NCBI GenBank assembly: GCA_026929865.2
Contig: CM049408.1
Coordinates: 1,612,001-1,676,000, forward strand
From: Hyperoplus lanceolatus
Lineage: Eukaryota; Chordata; Actinopteri; Uranoscopiformes; Ammodytidae
DNA length: 64,000 nt
Direction of reading: 5' to 3'
In this document: positions 34,858-47,194 of the stretch, one piece after another
Position numbering within the stretch: the stretch's first letter is position 1
Layout of the letters: each line of letters begins with the position of its first letter
Position numbers and translations under genes: made by a program
Notes under the pieces: model-generated
The model's database searches: none
What the model saw: the letters and a program-made list of their open reading frames with translations, nothing else
Told to the model about the DNA's origin: nothing

Positions 34858-37800
34858 CTAATTGATTGATTTTATTTTATTTGGACATGGACATGACAAT
34901 GACATTGGACGAACCAGATGCAATGTTTTCAGTGTATTAGCATACATGCTAGTTTACAACACCTGTCCCCAGGAGGCTTTTAAAAACAACAAAATAAACA
35001 AGTCAAAACAAAAACAAGATCAAATACTGATAAAAACTGACAATTAAAAGAGTAAAAAATGCAGTATACAATGGAGTACAGAGCAGCAATATAATAAGTC
35101 AAATATATATATAGGATACGTAGAGTAAAACACAGGCAGCATGATCAAACAATACACCAGTTGTAAATTATTTGTGTGAGCACTGTTGATTTGATTTGAG
35201 TCGTTGTTTAAGTTCTCTGTTAAAAGTGCTGCTATTAGTCTCTAGTTTTAGACTAGTGGGCAAGAGGTTCCACAGTTTTTCCCCCTTTGCAGAGAAAACA
35301 GACTGACCGAAAGATGTCTTGTGCATTGGAACAAGACAATCACCATTGATGGAGGCTCGTGTATTTGCCCGACGAGAGCTCTGACGTCTGATGGCCAATT
35401 CAGACAACAGTGGTGACACATGGTTATTTACACACTTGAAAAACAATTTAAGATTACTCAAATTAATAAAGTTATCAAAGGTGAAAAGGTTGTGTTTTTT
35501 TAGAATGCCACAGTGATGCCACCTCATGGGTTTCCGGTCCATGACTTTTTTTGTCTGTTTGTATATTGAAAAGATAGGTTTTAATGTGGTAGAAGAAGTT
35601 TGTGACCATGATGTGATACAGTATGACAAATGAGAAAAAATCATAGCGTGCATAAATAATTTGGCCGTTTGACATGACATGTCCCTTCTTATGAAACGGA
35701 AACAGTTCAGATTTAGTTTGACCTTCTTTGCAACATACTTAACCTGCGTAACACATTTTAAATTCTTATCCAGGATGATGTCCAGATATTTTACTTCATT
35801 TACTGATTCAATTAATTCATTTTTGATCCGTACCTCAAAAACATCGGTGACAGGTCTAGTACGGATGGAGAAGCACATAGAGACGGTTTTCTTCACATTA
35901 ATGGTCAACTGAGACAGCTCAAGCCATTTTGAAATGCTGATTAATGCTTGTGTCAGGTGCTCACCTGCTAAGCTGGGTGTTTTACTGGACACATGGATAA
36001 CAGTGTCATCAGCATACATTTGACAGTTGGACCCCGGACAGCAGTTTGGTAGGTCATTGATATACATAGAAAACAACAGTGGACCAAGTACAGACCCTTG
36101 CGGTACTCCCGTGCTGCTGGCACGCAGATGGGACCTGACCCCATTAACCCTGACACATTGCTCTCTCCCCTCCAGGTAAGATGTAAACCACTGCAGAGCT
36201 TCTGATGACATTTTGAACTGTTTTAACTTGTTCATTAGAGTACTGTGGTTTACCGTGTCAAAGGCCTTTTTTAGGTCTAGGAACACTGCCCCAACAACAT
36301 TTCCTTTATCCATTGAAGCTTTTATGTTTTCAAGCAAATAACAATTAGCTGTTTCAGTTGAGTATTTCTGTCTAAACCCAAACTGCTGTGGATGAAGCAG
36401 CTGGTTAGACTCTAAATGTTCCATTAGTTGCTCAGCTATAATTTTCTCCAGAATCTTTGAGACAACAGGGAGGATAGCAATAGGCCTATAATTACTCGCT
36501 ATGTCCTTGTCTCCTGATTTATAGACAGGGGTAATTATTGCAGTTTTCCAGCTTTCTGGGAATATTTTAGTTTGTATAGACAGGTTAACTAAGTAAGTGA
36601 TTGGCTCTAACAGGTAGCTCTGATGTTTCTTGATTAATGCAGCATGAAGATTATGAATATCTTTGAGTTACTCATGTTTGTGATCACCTTTTTAACTTTA
36701 TCATGAGATACCAATTTAATATAAAAGGAGTCAGACTGAGCATTGTCAAGTTCTTCAGTAGATGACTCTGTAGCTTTAAAATGACTTGCCAGCTCTTGTA
36801 CAGACTCAATAAAAAAGTAATTAAAAACATTTGCAATGGACTCATTGCTATGGATAAAAGTATCACCTACTTTCAGACCGGTTATTTTGGGGTGCTTATG
36901 CTTGCTGGAGTTGGTTAGTTTGTTTATATGTTGCCACAGTTTTGAACTATTACCATTGGCCTCTTCAATGAGTTTAGAGAAGTAATTGATCTTGGCCTTT
37001 CGTAATTCAGACACTACTTTGTTCCTCAGGCCTGTGAAGATAAGGTGGTCAGTATTGTTTTTTGTTATTAAAGACCTTTTAAGAGCAAGATCTCACTTTT
37101 TAATGATCTGAAGGATATCACTGTTGACCCATGGAAGAGATCATTTCTTGGGTCTGCTTTTCCAGGTTTGTGTGTATTTATCAATTAGATCACAAATGGT
37201 TGAGACGAAGTTGTTGGCACTGTGGTTTAGATCTGGCTCTTTAGTTACCTTTTCCCAATTAATTTCACTCAAGTCATGTTCAAAGTCACCAACTTTTGAC
37301 TTGGGAATTGCAGTTAGAATTAGATTTTCTGTTTTGTTGTGGTGTACTAGGCGTTTTTTTGTTAGCTTTCGTACCATCAGTATCATATTATGATCTGAAA
37401 GGCCAGTTATTAGATTATATGTTTTTGTTACCCGCTCTGGCCTGTTTGTAAAAATCATATCTATGAGGGTTTCACTTTTCCTAGTGATTCGAGTAGGTCT
37501 ACTGATCAGCTGTTTGTATTTAAATTTCTCCATTGTTGATTTTAATTTTGATTTACCACTTTTATCCAACCAGTTGATGTTAAAATCCCCAAACAACATA
37601 CATTCATGACAGTTATCGACAACAGAGAGAAGATTCTTCAGTGCATTGTAGACTTTGCATCATGAGATGGGGGATTAGAAGCACAACAATGTTACATTTC
37701 ATTTTAGGGGAGAGCATTACAGTCAATCCCAGGCACTCTAAATTCAGGTTCAGTTCAAGCTTTACACATTTAAAATATTCCCTAATATAAATTAAAACAC

Positions 37801-38095
37801 CCCCTCCCCTTCCCTTGGCCCTATCTCTCCTATAGCATGTGTATCCTGATATGTCAATTAGGTCAGTAGGAACATTAGGATTTAACCAGCTCTCAGAAAT
37901 GCACAACAAGTCCAAATTAGAGTCATTAAGTACATTCCGGATCTGGTCTATTTTAGGTAGTATGCTTCTGATATTTATATCTAAGGGATCATGGACATAT
38001 AAAGTAAGGGATGCCAGCTCGGGCTGGCTTCCTCGCGGACATACAGTGTTCAGTGTCGTGTTTCGCCACGTCTTCAGTATGTAACTTTAAAGGGG
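34858..38095 (-). pseudogene. near full-length jockey-superfamily LINE with frameshifts
   Basis: On the minus strand, reading from 38,095 down: an N-terminal segment ending LLCISESWLNPNVPTDLID (endonuclease motif with catalytic Glu), GYTCYRRDRAKGRGGGVLIY, a frameshift near 37,640, then GDFNINWLDKS, PTRITRKSETLIDMIFTN, TGLSDHN (endonuclease end), a helical linker to 36,634, a gap with further breaks (TCYRRD-type retroelement order preserved), and the reverse transcriptase at 36,424-35,168. The single-ORF arrangement endonuclease then reverse transcriptase without RNase H fits L2/CR1/jockey-like elements. The 3' end (about 34,860) lacks a long poly-A. It lies wholly inside the hAT element. Confidence 0.88.
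35168..36424 (-). CDS. LINE reverse transcriptase, intact 418-codon stretch
   Basis: Part of the LINE above. Residues 1-40 hold HPQQFGFRQKYSTETANCYL (RT block 2a region). Then come AVFLDLKKAFDTVNH (block A with catalytic Asp), STGVPQGSVLGPLLFSMYIN (block B), CQMYADDTVIHV (catalytic YADD) and KYLDIILDKNL (block E). The C-terminal thumb and tail end KGEKLWNLLPTSLKLETNSS, the usual LINE tail. All catalytic motifs are present and the frame is open to TAG/TAA at 35,168. The true protein would start far upstream, and upstream breaks mean this stretch is probably not translated as a functional protein. Confidence 0.85.
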   Translation of the reverse strand: MEHLESNQLLHPQQFGFRQKYSTETANCYLLENIKASMDKGNVVGAVFLDLKKAFDTVNHSTLMNKLKQFKMSSEALQWFTSYLEGREQCVRVNGVRSHLRASSTGVPQGSVLGPLLFSMYINDLPNCCPGSNCQMYADDTVIHVSSKTPSLAGEHLTQALISISKWLELSQLTINVKKTVSMCFSIRTRPVTDVFEVRIKNELIESVNEVKYLDIILDKNLKCVTQVKYVAKKVKLNLNCFRFIRRDMSCQTAKLFMHAMIFSHLSYCITSWSQTSSTTLKPIFSIYKQTKKVMDRKPMRWHHCGILKKHNLFTFDNFINLSNLKLFFKCVNNHVSPLLSELAIRRQSSRRANTRASINGDCLVPMHKTSFGQSVFSAKGEKLWNLLPTSLKLETNSSTFNRELKQRLKSNQQCSHK

Positions 38096-38282
38096 CGCTG
38101 TTTCGCGCATTGTGAAATGCTCAATGAGAGGAGAAAAATGGGGAAGAAATGACAGCAACACAGCACCAAAGAATTACCGAAACTGTTAATATAAATGTTT
38201 TTATTGGATGACAACTACAGCCTAAAAAACAGGGAAGCCCGGCTTCCCTTGGCCTCCGGGAGAAAACGCCACTGAGCCTGAA

Positions 38283-39605
38283 TAACATCACAACTAACAG
38301 TGAGCGCGGGTCAGAGTGTTAATGCGGAAAATGGCTACCACACTTTTCAGTGGGTCACACTTCCCTTGCCTTGAGCTGAGTAAGACTGAGGGAGGCTGGG
38401 AGATTGCAAGGTCCACTGGAGGGGAAGTGGGCTTTAAGCGGGCCGTAGCCCCATGCATTGCATGAAAGTCAGTCAAGCCTAATCAGTCATCCTACAAAGT
38501 ACAGGAACATGCTTGCTTTTAAGTTGTTTACATATCCCCAACATGACTGCAGTGGGTAATAAGTGCAAATCAATGAGCAGAGTGCGAGATCTGGGTCAAT
38601 GCTGCAGCCCCTGATGCTGCCCAGGCTGACAGTACATACCCTAATGACCGATTGGTGCAGCTGGAAAATTACATCGCTCTAATTGTGCTTTGCAAAATAC
38701 ATTACAATGTATTTCTTTTGCTTTATTCTCAGTTAAACACAGGGCTGATGTTTGACAAAGGAAAGCAAAGTGTGGATTTTTGATTTTTTTTTCATTTCCT
38801 TTATTTATCCTCGAAAGATCAATTGAGGGGTGACCCTCATTTGCAATAAATTCGATTTAAAAATTACAATACACACACAAAACACAATGCAAAAAAGCTG
38901 ACAAAGAGAGAAAAACAATCGAAACATTCAGATCAAATGGGTGAAGCAAAACATAGCCTAACCAAAACAGTTATAGGTAGAGTGGGGCAGATTCAAAATA
39001 ATATGTCTAAATTTGTTCAAAGGATATGAAGGTATTTATTTGTATTTGACGCCGTAAGTTTTTCCAGGAGTCGGGGGGACTGAAACTGAAAGCTGACTTT
39101 TAAAGCTCACAGTGGGCATATGGATCATATAACATGAGCATGTCAGTGGAGCGGGTCTGATAAAGCCCATCTGAAATTTGCAGTCAAATAATGTGATAGC
39201 TTCCCGGTCAGGGCTTTATATATAGAAATATGCCAATGTGTGTCACGTCTTACTTTTAAGAGAGGACCACTCAACCTGTTTATATAAAACACAATGGTGT
39301 GTGTCATAAGCATCTCCTGTGATGAACCTTAAAGCAGAGTGAAAAACAGAGTCCAAGAGTTTAAGACATGAATGAGATGCATGCCGATAAACCACATCAC
39401 CTTAATCAAGGACCAACATAAAAACTGCCTTGCAAATCCTTTTCCTACTGAAAAAAGGGAAAAATAAAAATATAAATTTTTTACAGTTTTTATTCTTGGA
39501 CAAGAGATGTTTTTCTTTGCATATGGGGAGCGACATTACGCCTGTGTATCGCGCTGGACCTGTGGTGTGGCATTGGGAGAGGAAGCCTTGACAGCGACTT
39601 TGTTA
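38283..39605. other. unassigned sequence
   Basis: No gene seen; some blocks such as 38,790-38,880 look like an old repeat but have no boundaries I can define. Confidence 0.45.
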
Positions 39606-39795
39606 CTTAGACCCTGTTTCCACTTGTCTTTAACATCTGATCACATCTGGACAGCTCTAACTACAGGTGGAAACACTCTCAGGACGCATTCAAGACGCAT
39701 TGAGATCGGATCACAAAAACCACATTCGGAGGTGGTTTACGTCGCTTGTGTCCGATGTGTCCGCATTCAAATGGTAGTGGAAACAGCAATGTGAC
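39606..39795. mobile_element. short MITE with CCCTGTTTCCAC...GTGGAAACAG ends
   Basis: Left end AGACCCTGTTTCCACTTGTC and right end GGTAGTGGAAACAGCAATG are imperfect inverted repeats. Non-coding, about 185 bp. Confidence 0.65.
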
Positions 39796-39799
39796 TTTT

Positions 39800-40667
39800 G
39801 TCCACATTAGGGACCTCCTACTCAACTGCCGCCCCCTGCCTGAGCGGAAATACGTTGAAAATGCATCATTGGCGTTCATGCAGCTTTTATAGAAGGCTCA
39901 TGAACGTTAGTTGCAAGCGCCAGTATTGCAAATGACAAGCTTTCTGTCCTCTGTTTTCATTTCACTGCGTAAATCTGAAAACACGGAAATCGCTGTTATT
40001 GACTGGAGAGCTGCAGGGCACCTGCCAATAGCGGATTCTTCAACCATGATTCAGGCAGAACCAAGACATCTGGGCCTGCATGAGAAACCAAGATATTTTT
40101 ATGGCCTAACTTATCGTTCTGTAGCATCTTGTTATCTTTAAATGAAGAAAACCCAAGCTCTTTTTAGCAACAGCGGGGTGGGCCATGACAACTGAATTAT
40201 TACACGTAGTATGTACAGTTTTCCAATTAATAATGGTAATCCCATGTGGTTTGTGGCTTGACCTGTATGTTCTATGAGGAGGGTTTAAAGTTGGTCTGAA
40301 GGACTGACATACAGATATTGGATGAGTTTTTTATTGGAGACCACGGACGACCACAATCTTTGCCCCTGAGGGCTGTTGACCAAATGAGCGGTTTCACTGG
40401 AGTCAAGCTCAGCTCATTTGTCCTTCCCCTTCGTTGACAGACAGCTGCCAGCTTTGCACCTGGTAGGATGCGGCATGAGTCAAAGGTCCATGTTCATGGG
40501 GATTGATCTTTTTTTTTATTAGGATGAGACACACGAGGAGAATTCCAGTAAATCAGAACAGATCTGGCTATTATAGCATTATATTATAATGACCATGAGT
40601 GTCTGTTGATAATCTGCTCAGCTAAACAAAGCCCTGCTAAACTGTCTAACATTTTGCCTGAGCTTCC
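39800..40667. other. unassigned sequence
   Basis: No gene or element supported. Confidence 0.45.
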
Positions 40668-41135
40668 TTAAAGGTGCTGTAAGCGGAATGGTTCTTTTAG
40701 CTAACTCCCTGTCAGTTACTGCAGTTAGCAGTCCCCTCGCTCGTCCCCACGTCACCACATTAATGCACTGCGGTCTTCAAGCAGCGAGTTATCTAGCATC
40801 ATCTCAGATCCATAAGTGTTATAAAACATGATAAAAACCATCAAAACAGACATTGGGAAGGATTTTTACCTGCTCCGCCATTGTAGGCGAATACACATTC
40901 ACTCATCTGTCGCTCTGCACGTGCACCGGCAGTGAGAAGGGTGCCGGTTTGTAGCGTTCTCTCTTCTGATTGGATACTACTTTCGGGATCCCCGAACAAT
41001 TAAATTTGCCGATTACATGCAGAGTGGGTGACTGAGAGATTGGCTTTATGAAACGCACACACTATGTAAGTGATCATCACTGTATGAATATAGAGCGATT
41101 TAATACGTATATTAACCTACATATATCGCTCACTT
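40668..41135 (+). mobile_element. TTAAAGGTGCTGTAAGCGG MITE
   Basis: Begins with TTAAAGGTGCTGTAAGCGGA at a TTAA site and continues for ~450 bp. The typical mirrored right end is missing, as sequence changes near 41,135 into a GGTTAACTGGTTAACCG block. A fragment of the same family is at 20,319. Confidence 0.7.
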
Positions 41136-41207
41136 CTAGGGATGTCCATGGTTAACTGGTTAACCGTTAAGAATATCTTTAACCGGTTAATACTAAAGGT
41201 TAAACGG

Positions 41208-42430
41208 TTAAAAAAAATTCTCAGCCATGTCTCGTATTTCTTCATTATTAAATTCCCCTCCATTATCACTGAGAAGTCGCTCCGGTGGGCCGTGGACACT
41301 AATGTGAAGGTACCACACATTATGTTCTAGTTCATGTAAATCCACTGCTACAGTCTCGTTGTATCGAGAAGCCATGGGCAGACCAACAGCAGGCTTAGGC
41401 TTAGGCCTGCTGTGCTTGAAACATATCTCACATTTGCTCATTATCCCTTCCAGAATAGTAGTGTTCTCCTCATCAACATTTCCAGCAGTTTCTTCAGTCT
41501 ATCAACTGATGCATGGCCGAACTGCTTGTGAAGTTTCAGTTATGTTTTGTGTTTTTGTTCCTCAGTCATATTTTCTGTAATAGCAAGCACAATGTTCTCA
41601 TATGCATCACTTAGGGAGTCTTTATCTGATATGTTAATACAGTAATGTCCTGAGGATGTAACCTATAGAGCTAGCTTCTGTTTCAACATGGTCGCTGTGT
41701 CGTTCTCCAAGTCTAAAACAGCTCAGGAGCTGTTTTAGACTTGGAGACTGCTCTCTTTAGGGAAGCTTTACTTAGAAGTAACGGGATGTCAGATGGTACT
41801 ACTTCTGTTTCTATGCAGCATTTTGTTTTCCCTACCTTGGCTGGAATCTTAACTTTTTTTATTGAGTGTACAACCTTTCCATCTCCAAACTTGAAAGGCT
41901 TTCTGCTCTCCATGTTCATCACTTGCTGTATTTCGCTCTCATCCAGTCCCTGCACATAGTTATCCAGCCACTTTTCACCACAAACTGTCCTTGTGCAAGC
42001 TGTGTCAATTACAGCCGATCCTATAGCTTCAACCATGAATATCTCATAATCTGATTCCTTTGAAAACAGAGTTATATTGCACTCATCAGGTTTTTCACTG
42101 CACTGATTTTCACTTGTCATTTTAACATGCTCTTTCTTGTGTGGACAGTCTTTTACCCAATGGTATGTGCTCTGACAAATACCACATTTTGTCCGTCTTC
42201 CGAAATTATCAAGCGGGTTAGTGCCTGCAAGGGGTCCTCACGCTTGGCTACTTTGGGCTGGTGACTGCTCTCTTCTGTTGTCTGTGTCGTATACAGTGTC
42301 TTTACTCACGTTAATTGTTCCCGCTTTCCATTCACTCTTCTCGCAGAACACTCGTTTGAGCGCTGATTTCATATCAGCAAAAGTATGTGTTCCACATGCA
42401 GTTAATGCCAGTTGCTTCAACGTGTTTAGT
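41208..42430 (-). pseudogene. LTR retrotransposon gag-protease-integrase fragment (copia order)
   Basis: Minus strand, from 42,430 down: a gag C-terminal segment with the zinc knuckle CGICQSTYHWVKDC (C-x2-C-x4-H-x4-C), an aspartic protease region with AVIDTACTRTVCGEKWLDNY (the catalytic D-T-A), and DIPLLLSKASLKRA. Next are a TSSGHYCI segment, an integrase zinc-binding region (HASVDRLKKLL then CEICFKHSRPKP), and the integrase core start (NETVAVDLHEL) fused after a ~40-residue deletion to PERLLSDNGGEFNN (second catalytic Asp). Protease followed directly by integrase is the Ty1/copia order. Reverse transcriptase and LTRs are missing. A fold-back palindrome at 41,706-41,743 and several stops break it. 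Confidence 0.82.
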
Positions 42431-42439
42431 CCATTTATT

Positions 42440-45400
42440 TGTAGCTCAACAGCATAACATTACAGCATCGCCACCACGGCGTCAGGCGCTTGGCACTAAC
42501 CAAATACGTCATAACAGTGCGCACCTGATAACAGGGATATGGCTACCGTAAATAACAGAATAGAAGCCCCAACAAATTTAACTTAACACCTGGTATGCCC
42601 CATGTGTCACAGCCTGACCATAGGAACAAGCTTCCTCGCCCAGTCTGCCTCCAGGACGGAAATAATAATGGACTCAGGTTGTAATAAAACCAAAGGACAA
42701 CCTTGTTTCAAATATGTCATGTGTGATAGATATTACGTAAGTAAAAAAAAAGGCAGAAACATCCCCTTTGTCAAAACTTGTCCGTTCTATATATCTATTC
42801 CATTCAAATTCTCTTTTTAATATTACACATTAACCTGCTCCCAGGTTTCAAGGTCCTCCTCCTACTGGATGGTAATCACAGGCAGGGTTAGTTGAGGTCA
42901 AGCCTGTCAGTACGAACTCCCAAGAGAAGCTCTGAAGGCCAGGAGTCCAAACTATTTTTGAATTCTTCTGGGGGTTGGGACTGAGACCAATTTTAAAATG
43001 ACTGTAGCACAGGAAACTAATCAGCCAAATTTATGTAGGTGGAGTTTGTGCTTTCCCTGAGTGTGGTTTAGGCGCATTACATCAAGAGGTTTACTTGACA
43101 TTAAAGAGCGGCATAGTTAGTTTGCAATTAGCAATCCTCCATATGGTGGCGCTGTTATTAAGACCCACAGTTGCAATGCTTAACAGGCCACGCTTGACCC
43201 CTAAGTCTGATCAACTTAAAATGTCCCACACAGGTCCAGGTGAACGACAAAAATGCTTCTGGGACCATAGACAAATGTTGAGCTAATTTGCATAAGGTGA
43301 AAAACCTTTTTTTCTCAATTTCTTTTTCAATTTTCACCCAATCCACACAACATTTTGTACACAGCCTCATGGGAGATACACATGTCTGTAGAGAATTAGC
43401 AAGATCGCTTGAAAAAAAGTCCGCCAAAGATCAAAACGCCTTCGCAGGGCAGGGGCTTAGCTGATACGGAAAATGTATTATGCCTCCATATCAAACTTTT
43501 TTAAATGTCTTCGGCTATAAGTATACTAAATTTCATGAAATGATAAAATGAACAATTGTTATGGAATATTTAGCTAAACTGCTCCATTAATATGAAGTTA
43601 TACTATGTATAGATTGTAATCTCCGTCACCTTCTTGAGAAGTATTTAACCAGTGCAACATGTTGGAGCCTTGCGCTCACAGTCTGGCACACTGTCTGCGT
43701 GATTATCATTGATGACATGCCAATGTTTTCACATCCACTCTAGATAAACTAAAAACATGTTGCTAATTATTTTGTATTACCCCTTTAAAGCCGTGTACAT
43801 GTTATGTTACTATTATGCGGCACATATTTATAATGTTGACCACACCATATCATGTATACAATTTAAAAAATTATATCTAACATTATTCTATTACATGTAC
43901 GATATCCTATTTCACTTCAGTATTTATTACTTATACATTTTTTATCTCCATGTAGCTACAGTATTCCATTTCGTCCACACTTATTTTTAACTTTATTTTG
44001 CATGCGACTTTATATTTATGTTGCACCTTATCTCTACACTTTTTATCTGCACTGTGTCCTTGCACTACTTTTATGTTTGACTTAAGAATGTCATTGCCAA
44101 TGATCTTGAATCTTGTTAAGATGTGTAGGTAAGCTTACTTACTTACTTGAATTGTTTTTTATATTTGCGTGTTTATTTTCTCTGAAGACAGACTTTTCGT
44201 TCTTCAATTAATATGAAACATTCATACACCTCAGCTGTGACACTGCTGTACAATCTTTAGATCTGGCTGGTTGAGGTTTAGTATGAGTGCTGCCTCTCAT
44301 TTAAACATTATGCCATTGTGTGTTGATAGACGTGTGTGCTGGGAGCTTTAAAATCCTAGCGTTGAGCTTCACAGCTCAGACAGAACTATCCCTTTTTCTC
44401 CACCTCTACACTGAGCACTGGCCTCCATTTATCAAAAGCAAGTGTTGGCCGGGGCCAGTGACAAACTGGGGCTGCGGCTGTCATCTAGGCCATATACTAT
44501 AATGTCACTTAAAGCTGTTTTTTATTAGCTGGATGACAGATAGTTCTTTAATTGTTTTGTTATTTTTCCTCCTCATGTGAGAAAACACAGGGGCTTGAAC
44601 GTGGGAATGTATGGACTCTTGCTATGTTTGGATAGAACAATTGGGAAAGTCCTATATAACATGTGTGATTGGATTTTAAATGTGTTGATATACAAAGAGC
44701 TGATAGCACAGTTGAAGCGATACAGTTCTTGGGACGTGGGTTCAACATGTAACAGCTTTATCAGACATACAAACCCTGATCAGTGTGTGAAGTTGAGTCT
44801 CTCTAGGACTGCGGTGGTGAGGTGATGGTGACACACGTCAGAAGGTGACAGGACACACTTTATTTTGTTTGCAACCTGAATTTAGGAAACAAGACCTTGG
44901 TTTATTACCAGGATATTTCCAAACACGTAAATTCATGCAAGCAGTTACTAATCTACCAATCCCTATCCTTTTGGCTTGGGACCATTTATCTTAGAATTTT
45001 TATGGATTTTATTATTTGTTTTTTTATCTTGGAGGTGGCTAGTTCAAGGCTAACCCCCTTACTAGTCACCTGTCCACCAGATGCCCTCAGACGGTCCTAC
45101 CAGTGAGTGTTCTGGTATTCTGTAGGCAGTGGTGCAGACGTTACTGGTGTGTGAAGCTGCAGAGTGGGGACTCTTTCGCAGAGCAGAGGGCCTAACACAG
45201 GTTAATTGGTGTGCTCGGCTTTGACTCCAATCTTTTCCAGATGTCATTACCACATTATTGCTGCTGCTGGTAGAGCCTGTGAAAGCAACCACTACAGGCC
45301 CAGCCTCTTGAGCAGTGGTGGAAATATCAATGAGTTTGACACAGTTTTGTTTCTGTGAGTTTCAGGCCAACAGAGCTCCTAAAGGCTTACACCAACAGGA

Positions 45401-45677
45401 CATCAGGTCCAGCAGACAGATGATGCTTTTTCAGTATGTCAAAAAGGTAGAAACTCTGATACTTGTGAATGTACGGTTAATGTCTGTTTGTTTATTTTTT
45501 ATTTAACTATATATTTTATATATATAACTTCATAAAGACAAAGATGCATGATTCCATTTGCCATCTTGGCTTTTCAAATATGGCGACCTTCAACGTTTGT
45601 TTTTTAATATCTTGCCTTAGATTACCTAGAATCATGATTCCAGTGGCTAAACATACATTTGGAGGGGGAGGGGAGGA
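42440..45677. other. unassigned sequence
   Basis: Largely AT-rich. Around 43,860-44,120 the text (TTATCTGCACTGTGTCCTTG, 'tcattgccaatgatcttgaatctt') looks like a LINE 3' UTR, but no coding tail is attached. No host exon could be supported. Confidence 0.4.
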
Positions 45678-45694
45678 GGGGGGGGGGGGGGGGG
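45678..45694 (+). repeat. 17-base G run
   Basis: Seventeen consecutive G within a G-rich ~35 bp tract from 45,661; a possible quadruplex former and a likely sequencing-length uncertainty. Confidence 0.9.
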
Positions 45695-46630
45695 TAGGGA
45701 ATCCAATGATGCTAACTAGAAATTGGTACAGTTGATCAGTGGCTCACATTTAGGTCAGTATCTTGGATTTTTAATGTGCATAATTGAAGTTTATACACGT
45801 ATCTCCTTATCCTGACATCTAAGGGACATAGGAACATGAGCCAGGAGGATATCTTCACCCAATGTGAATACATTTACAATAGGAAGGTATATTACAAATA
45901 TCCATATACCGTATGTACACCGGCCGCACAGAGCAGGCGCTAACTTGGAAGCTGAGAGGGAAACGCTGGTATGTACTGGCTGGCAATATGCCCATTAGCC
46001 TACTTTGCATTGAATCTGGAAGTCTACGCCACGAGAACGCTGCTGTGGCAGTGCAACACATCAGAGGGAAACACACTTACATCGATGGCAGTGCGGAGAT
46101 GAAAATATAATTGTATGGACTTTCTAACAAGGTGACAACCACTCACTATAATGGCACACTTTCCACTGGCATTGTTTGTTGGGTTGGTCTATTTGTTTAA
46201 GCTCTGCTAAAGTTTCTTTTTTAAAATATGGAGTTGTTTTGGACTATAGTTTATAGACGTATAGGGCCTGTGCTTCATCTACCCGTTCTCTGTTAGTAAT
46301 TTAGCGGGGGCTCTCTGGCCCCCAATCAGACCAGTTAATACGGTCAAGTTGAAATATGTATCCTTGAAGGAGGCCTTATTAGGCTCATTGCCACATCGTG
46401 TCCCGTCGGTGCACTGTTAACAGATTTGGAGAGGTCTGGTACTGCTTCATTCTGACCAGTATGTTACGGTGACAGGTCTCAGTCCTGTGGTTTGACTCTC
46501 TCCAGTGAGTGTCCGTCATAGCTCATTCAGTCGGACGGCTTTCCTGACCACTGGTGCCCACCCTTGAGGCACGTAAGACTTTGGGACCACAGCTCCCCGC
46601 CACAGCTTCAGCAATGGAAAAATTTAGATT
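45695..46630. other. unassigned sequence
   Basis: No gene or element supported; one 65-codon frame at 45,913-46,110 has no recognised domain. Confidence 0.45.
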
Positions 46631-46890
46631 TGGCAACTGGAATGTTTTTTTTTTTCAATTATGTTTTATTGATTTTCTGTTATCAAACAAAGAACAACAC
46701 AGCACAGATATTGTCAAGTTACAAAAGAGTAATGAGATATAAAGGTTACATAAATACATATTTGGATCATATAAGCATTGTTTACAGTGGAGTCATGTCA
46801 AAGGAAGAGATTATACAAACGATTTATTTGTGAAAACAAGGTGTGGGCGTCCTTTCTGCAAGAGCTCAGCAAGATGGCAACTGGAATGTT
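46631..46890 (-). mobile_element. severely 5'-truncated LINE tail with 16-bp duplication
   Basis: The direct repeat TGGCAACTGGAATGTT at 46,631-46,646 and 46,875-46,890 encloses ~228 bp that begins with a poly-T run (poly-A on the minus strand) preceded by AATAAA. This is the structure of target-primed retroposition. The body is LINE 3' UTR-like and non-coding. Confidence 0.88.
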
Positions 46891-47194
46891 GATATTAGGT
46901 AATCTAGTAGGAGGCGAGATATTGAGAAATTAGTGTTTGAAGGTCGCCATTTTTAAAAATCCAAAATGGCCACCATATTGGTTTATCCGATACTTGAATC
47001 ATGAATGAATCCACACTGCACCTTATGACCAAGCATGTAGTGCTTCAAGACAAGCCAGTTGATTATTTTTTTTATAAGCTGGTTAACTGAAGCAGTCCAA
47101 GTCCACCAATAAGTCCTGTGTTACACCTGTAGCCAAAGCACAAGAAGCATTGTGTCATGCTAGACTCTGCATAAAAGCCGGTAAGTTTAAAAAA
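46891..47194. other. unassigned sequence
   Basis: No feature supported. Confidence 0.5.

Larger units (their letters stand above)
32745..38282. mobile_element. hAT-type element with 8-bp duplication, holding a LINE
   Basis: The ends are CAGTGGCGT... at 32,753 and ...AACGCCACTG at 38,274. The subterminal sequences also mirror one another (GAAGCCAAGTGAG near the left end, GGCTTCCCTTGGCC near the right). Flanks are AGCCTGAT (32,745-32,752) and AGCCTGAA (38,275-38,282), a 7/8 match of the length expected for hAT. A 60-codon minus frame at 33,466-33,648 (PIEEPLKIKSDGRP) may be the start of an old transposase, but I do not recognise it securely. The LINE at 34.86-38.10 kb accounts for most of the length. 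Confidence 0.82.

Noticed and set aside
43860-44120. LINE 3' UTR
   Set aside because: Text is suggestive, but there is no coding tail, duplication or poly-A to support it.
45855-46110. conserved exon on either strand
   Set aside because: Frames of 65-73 codons on both strands with no domain and no convincing splice sites.
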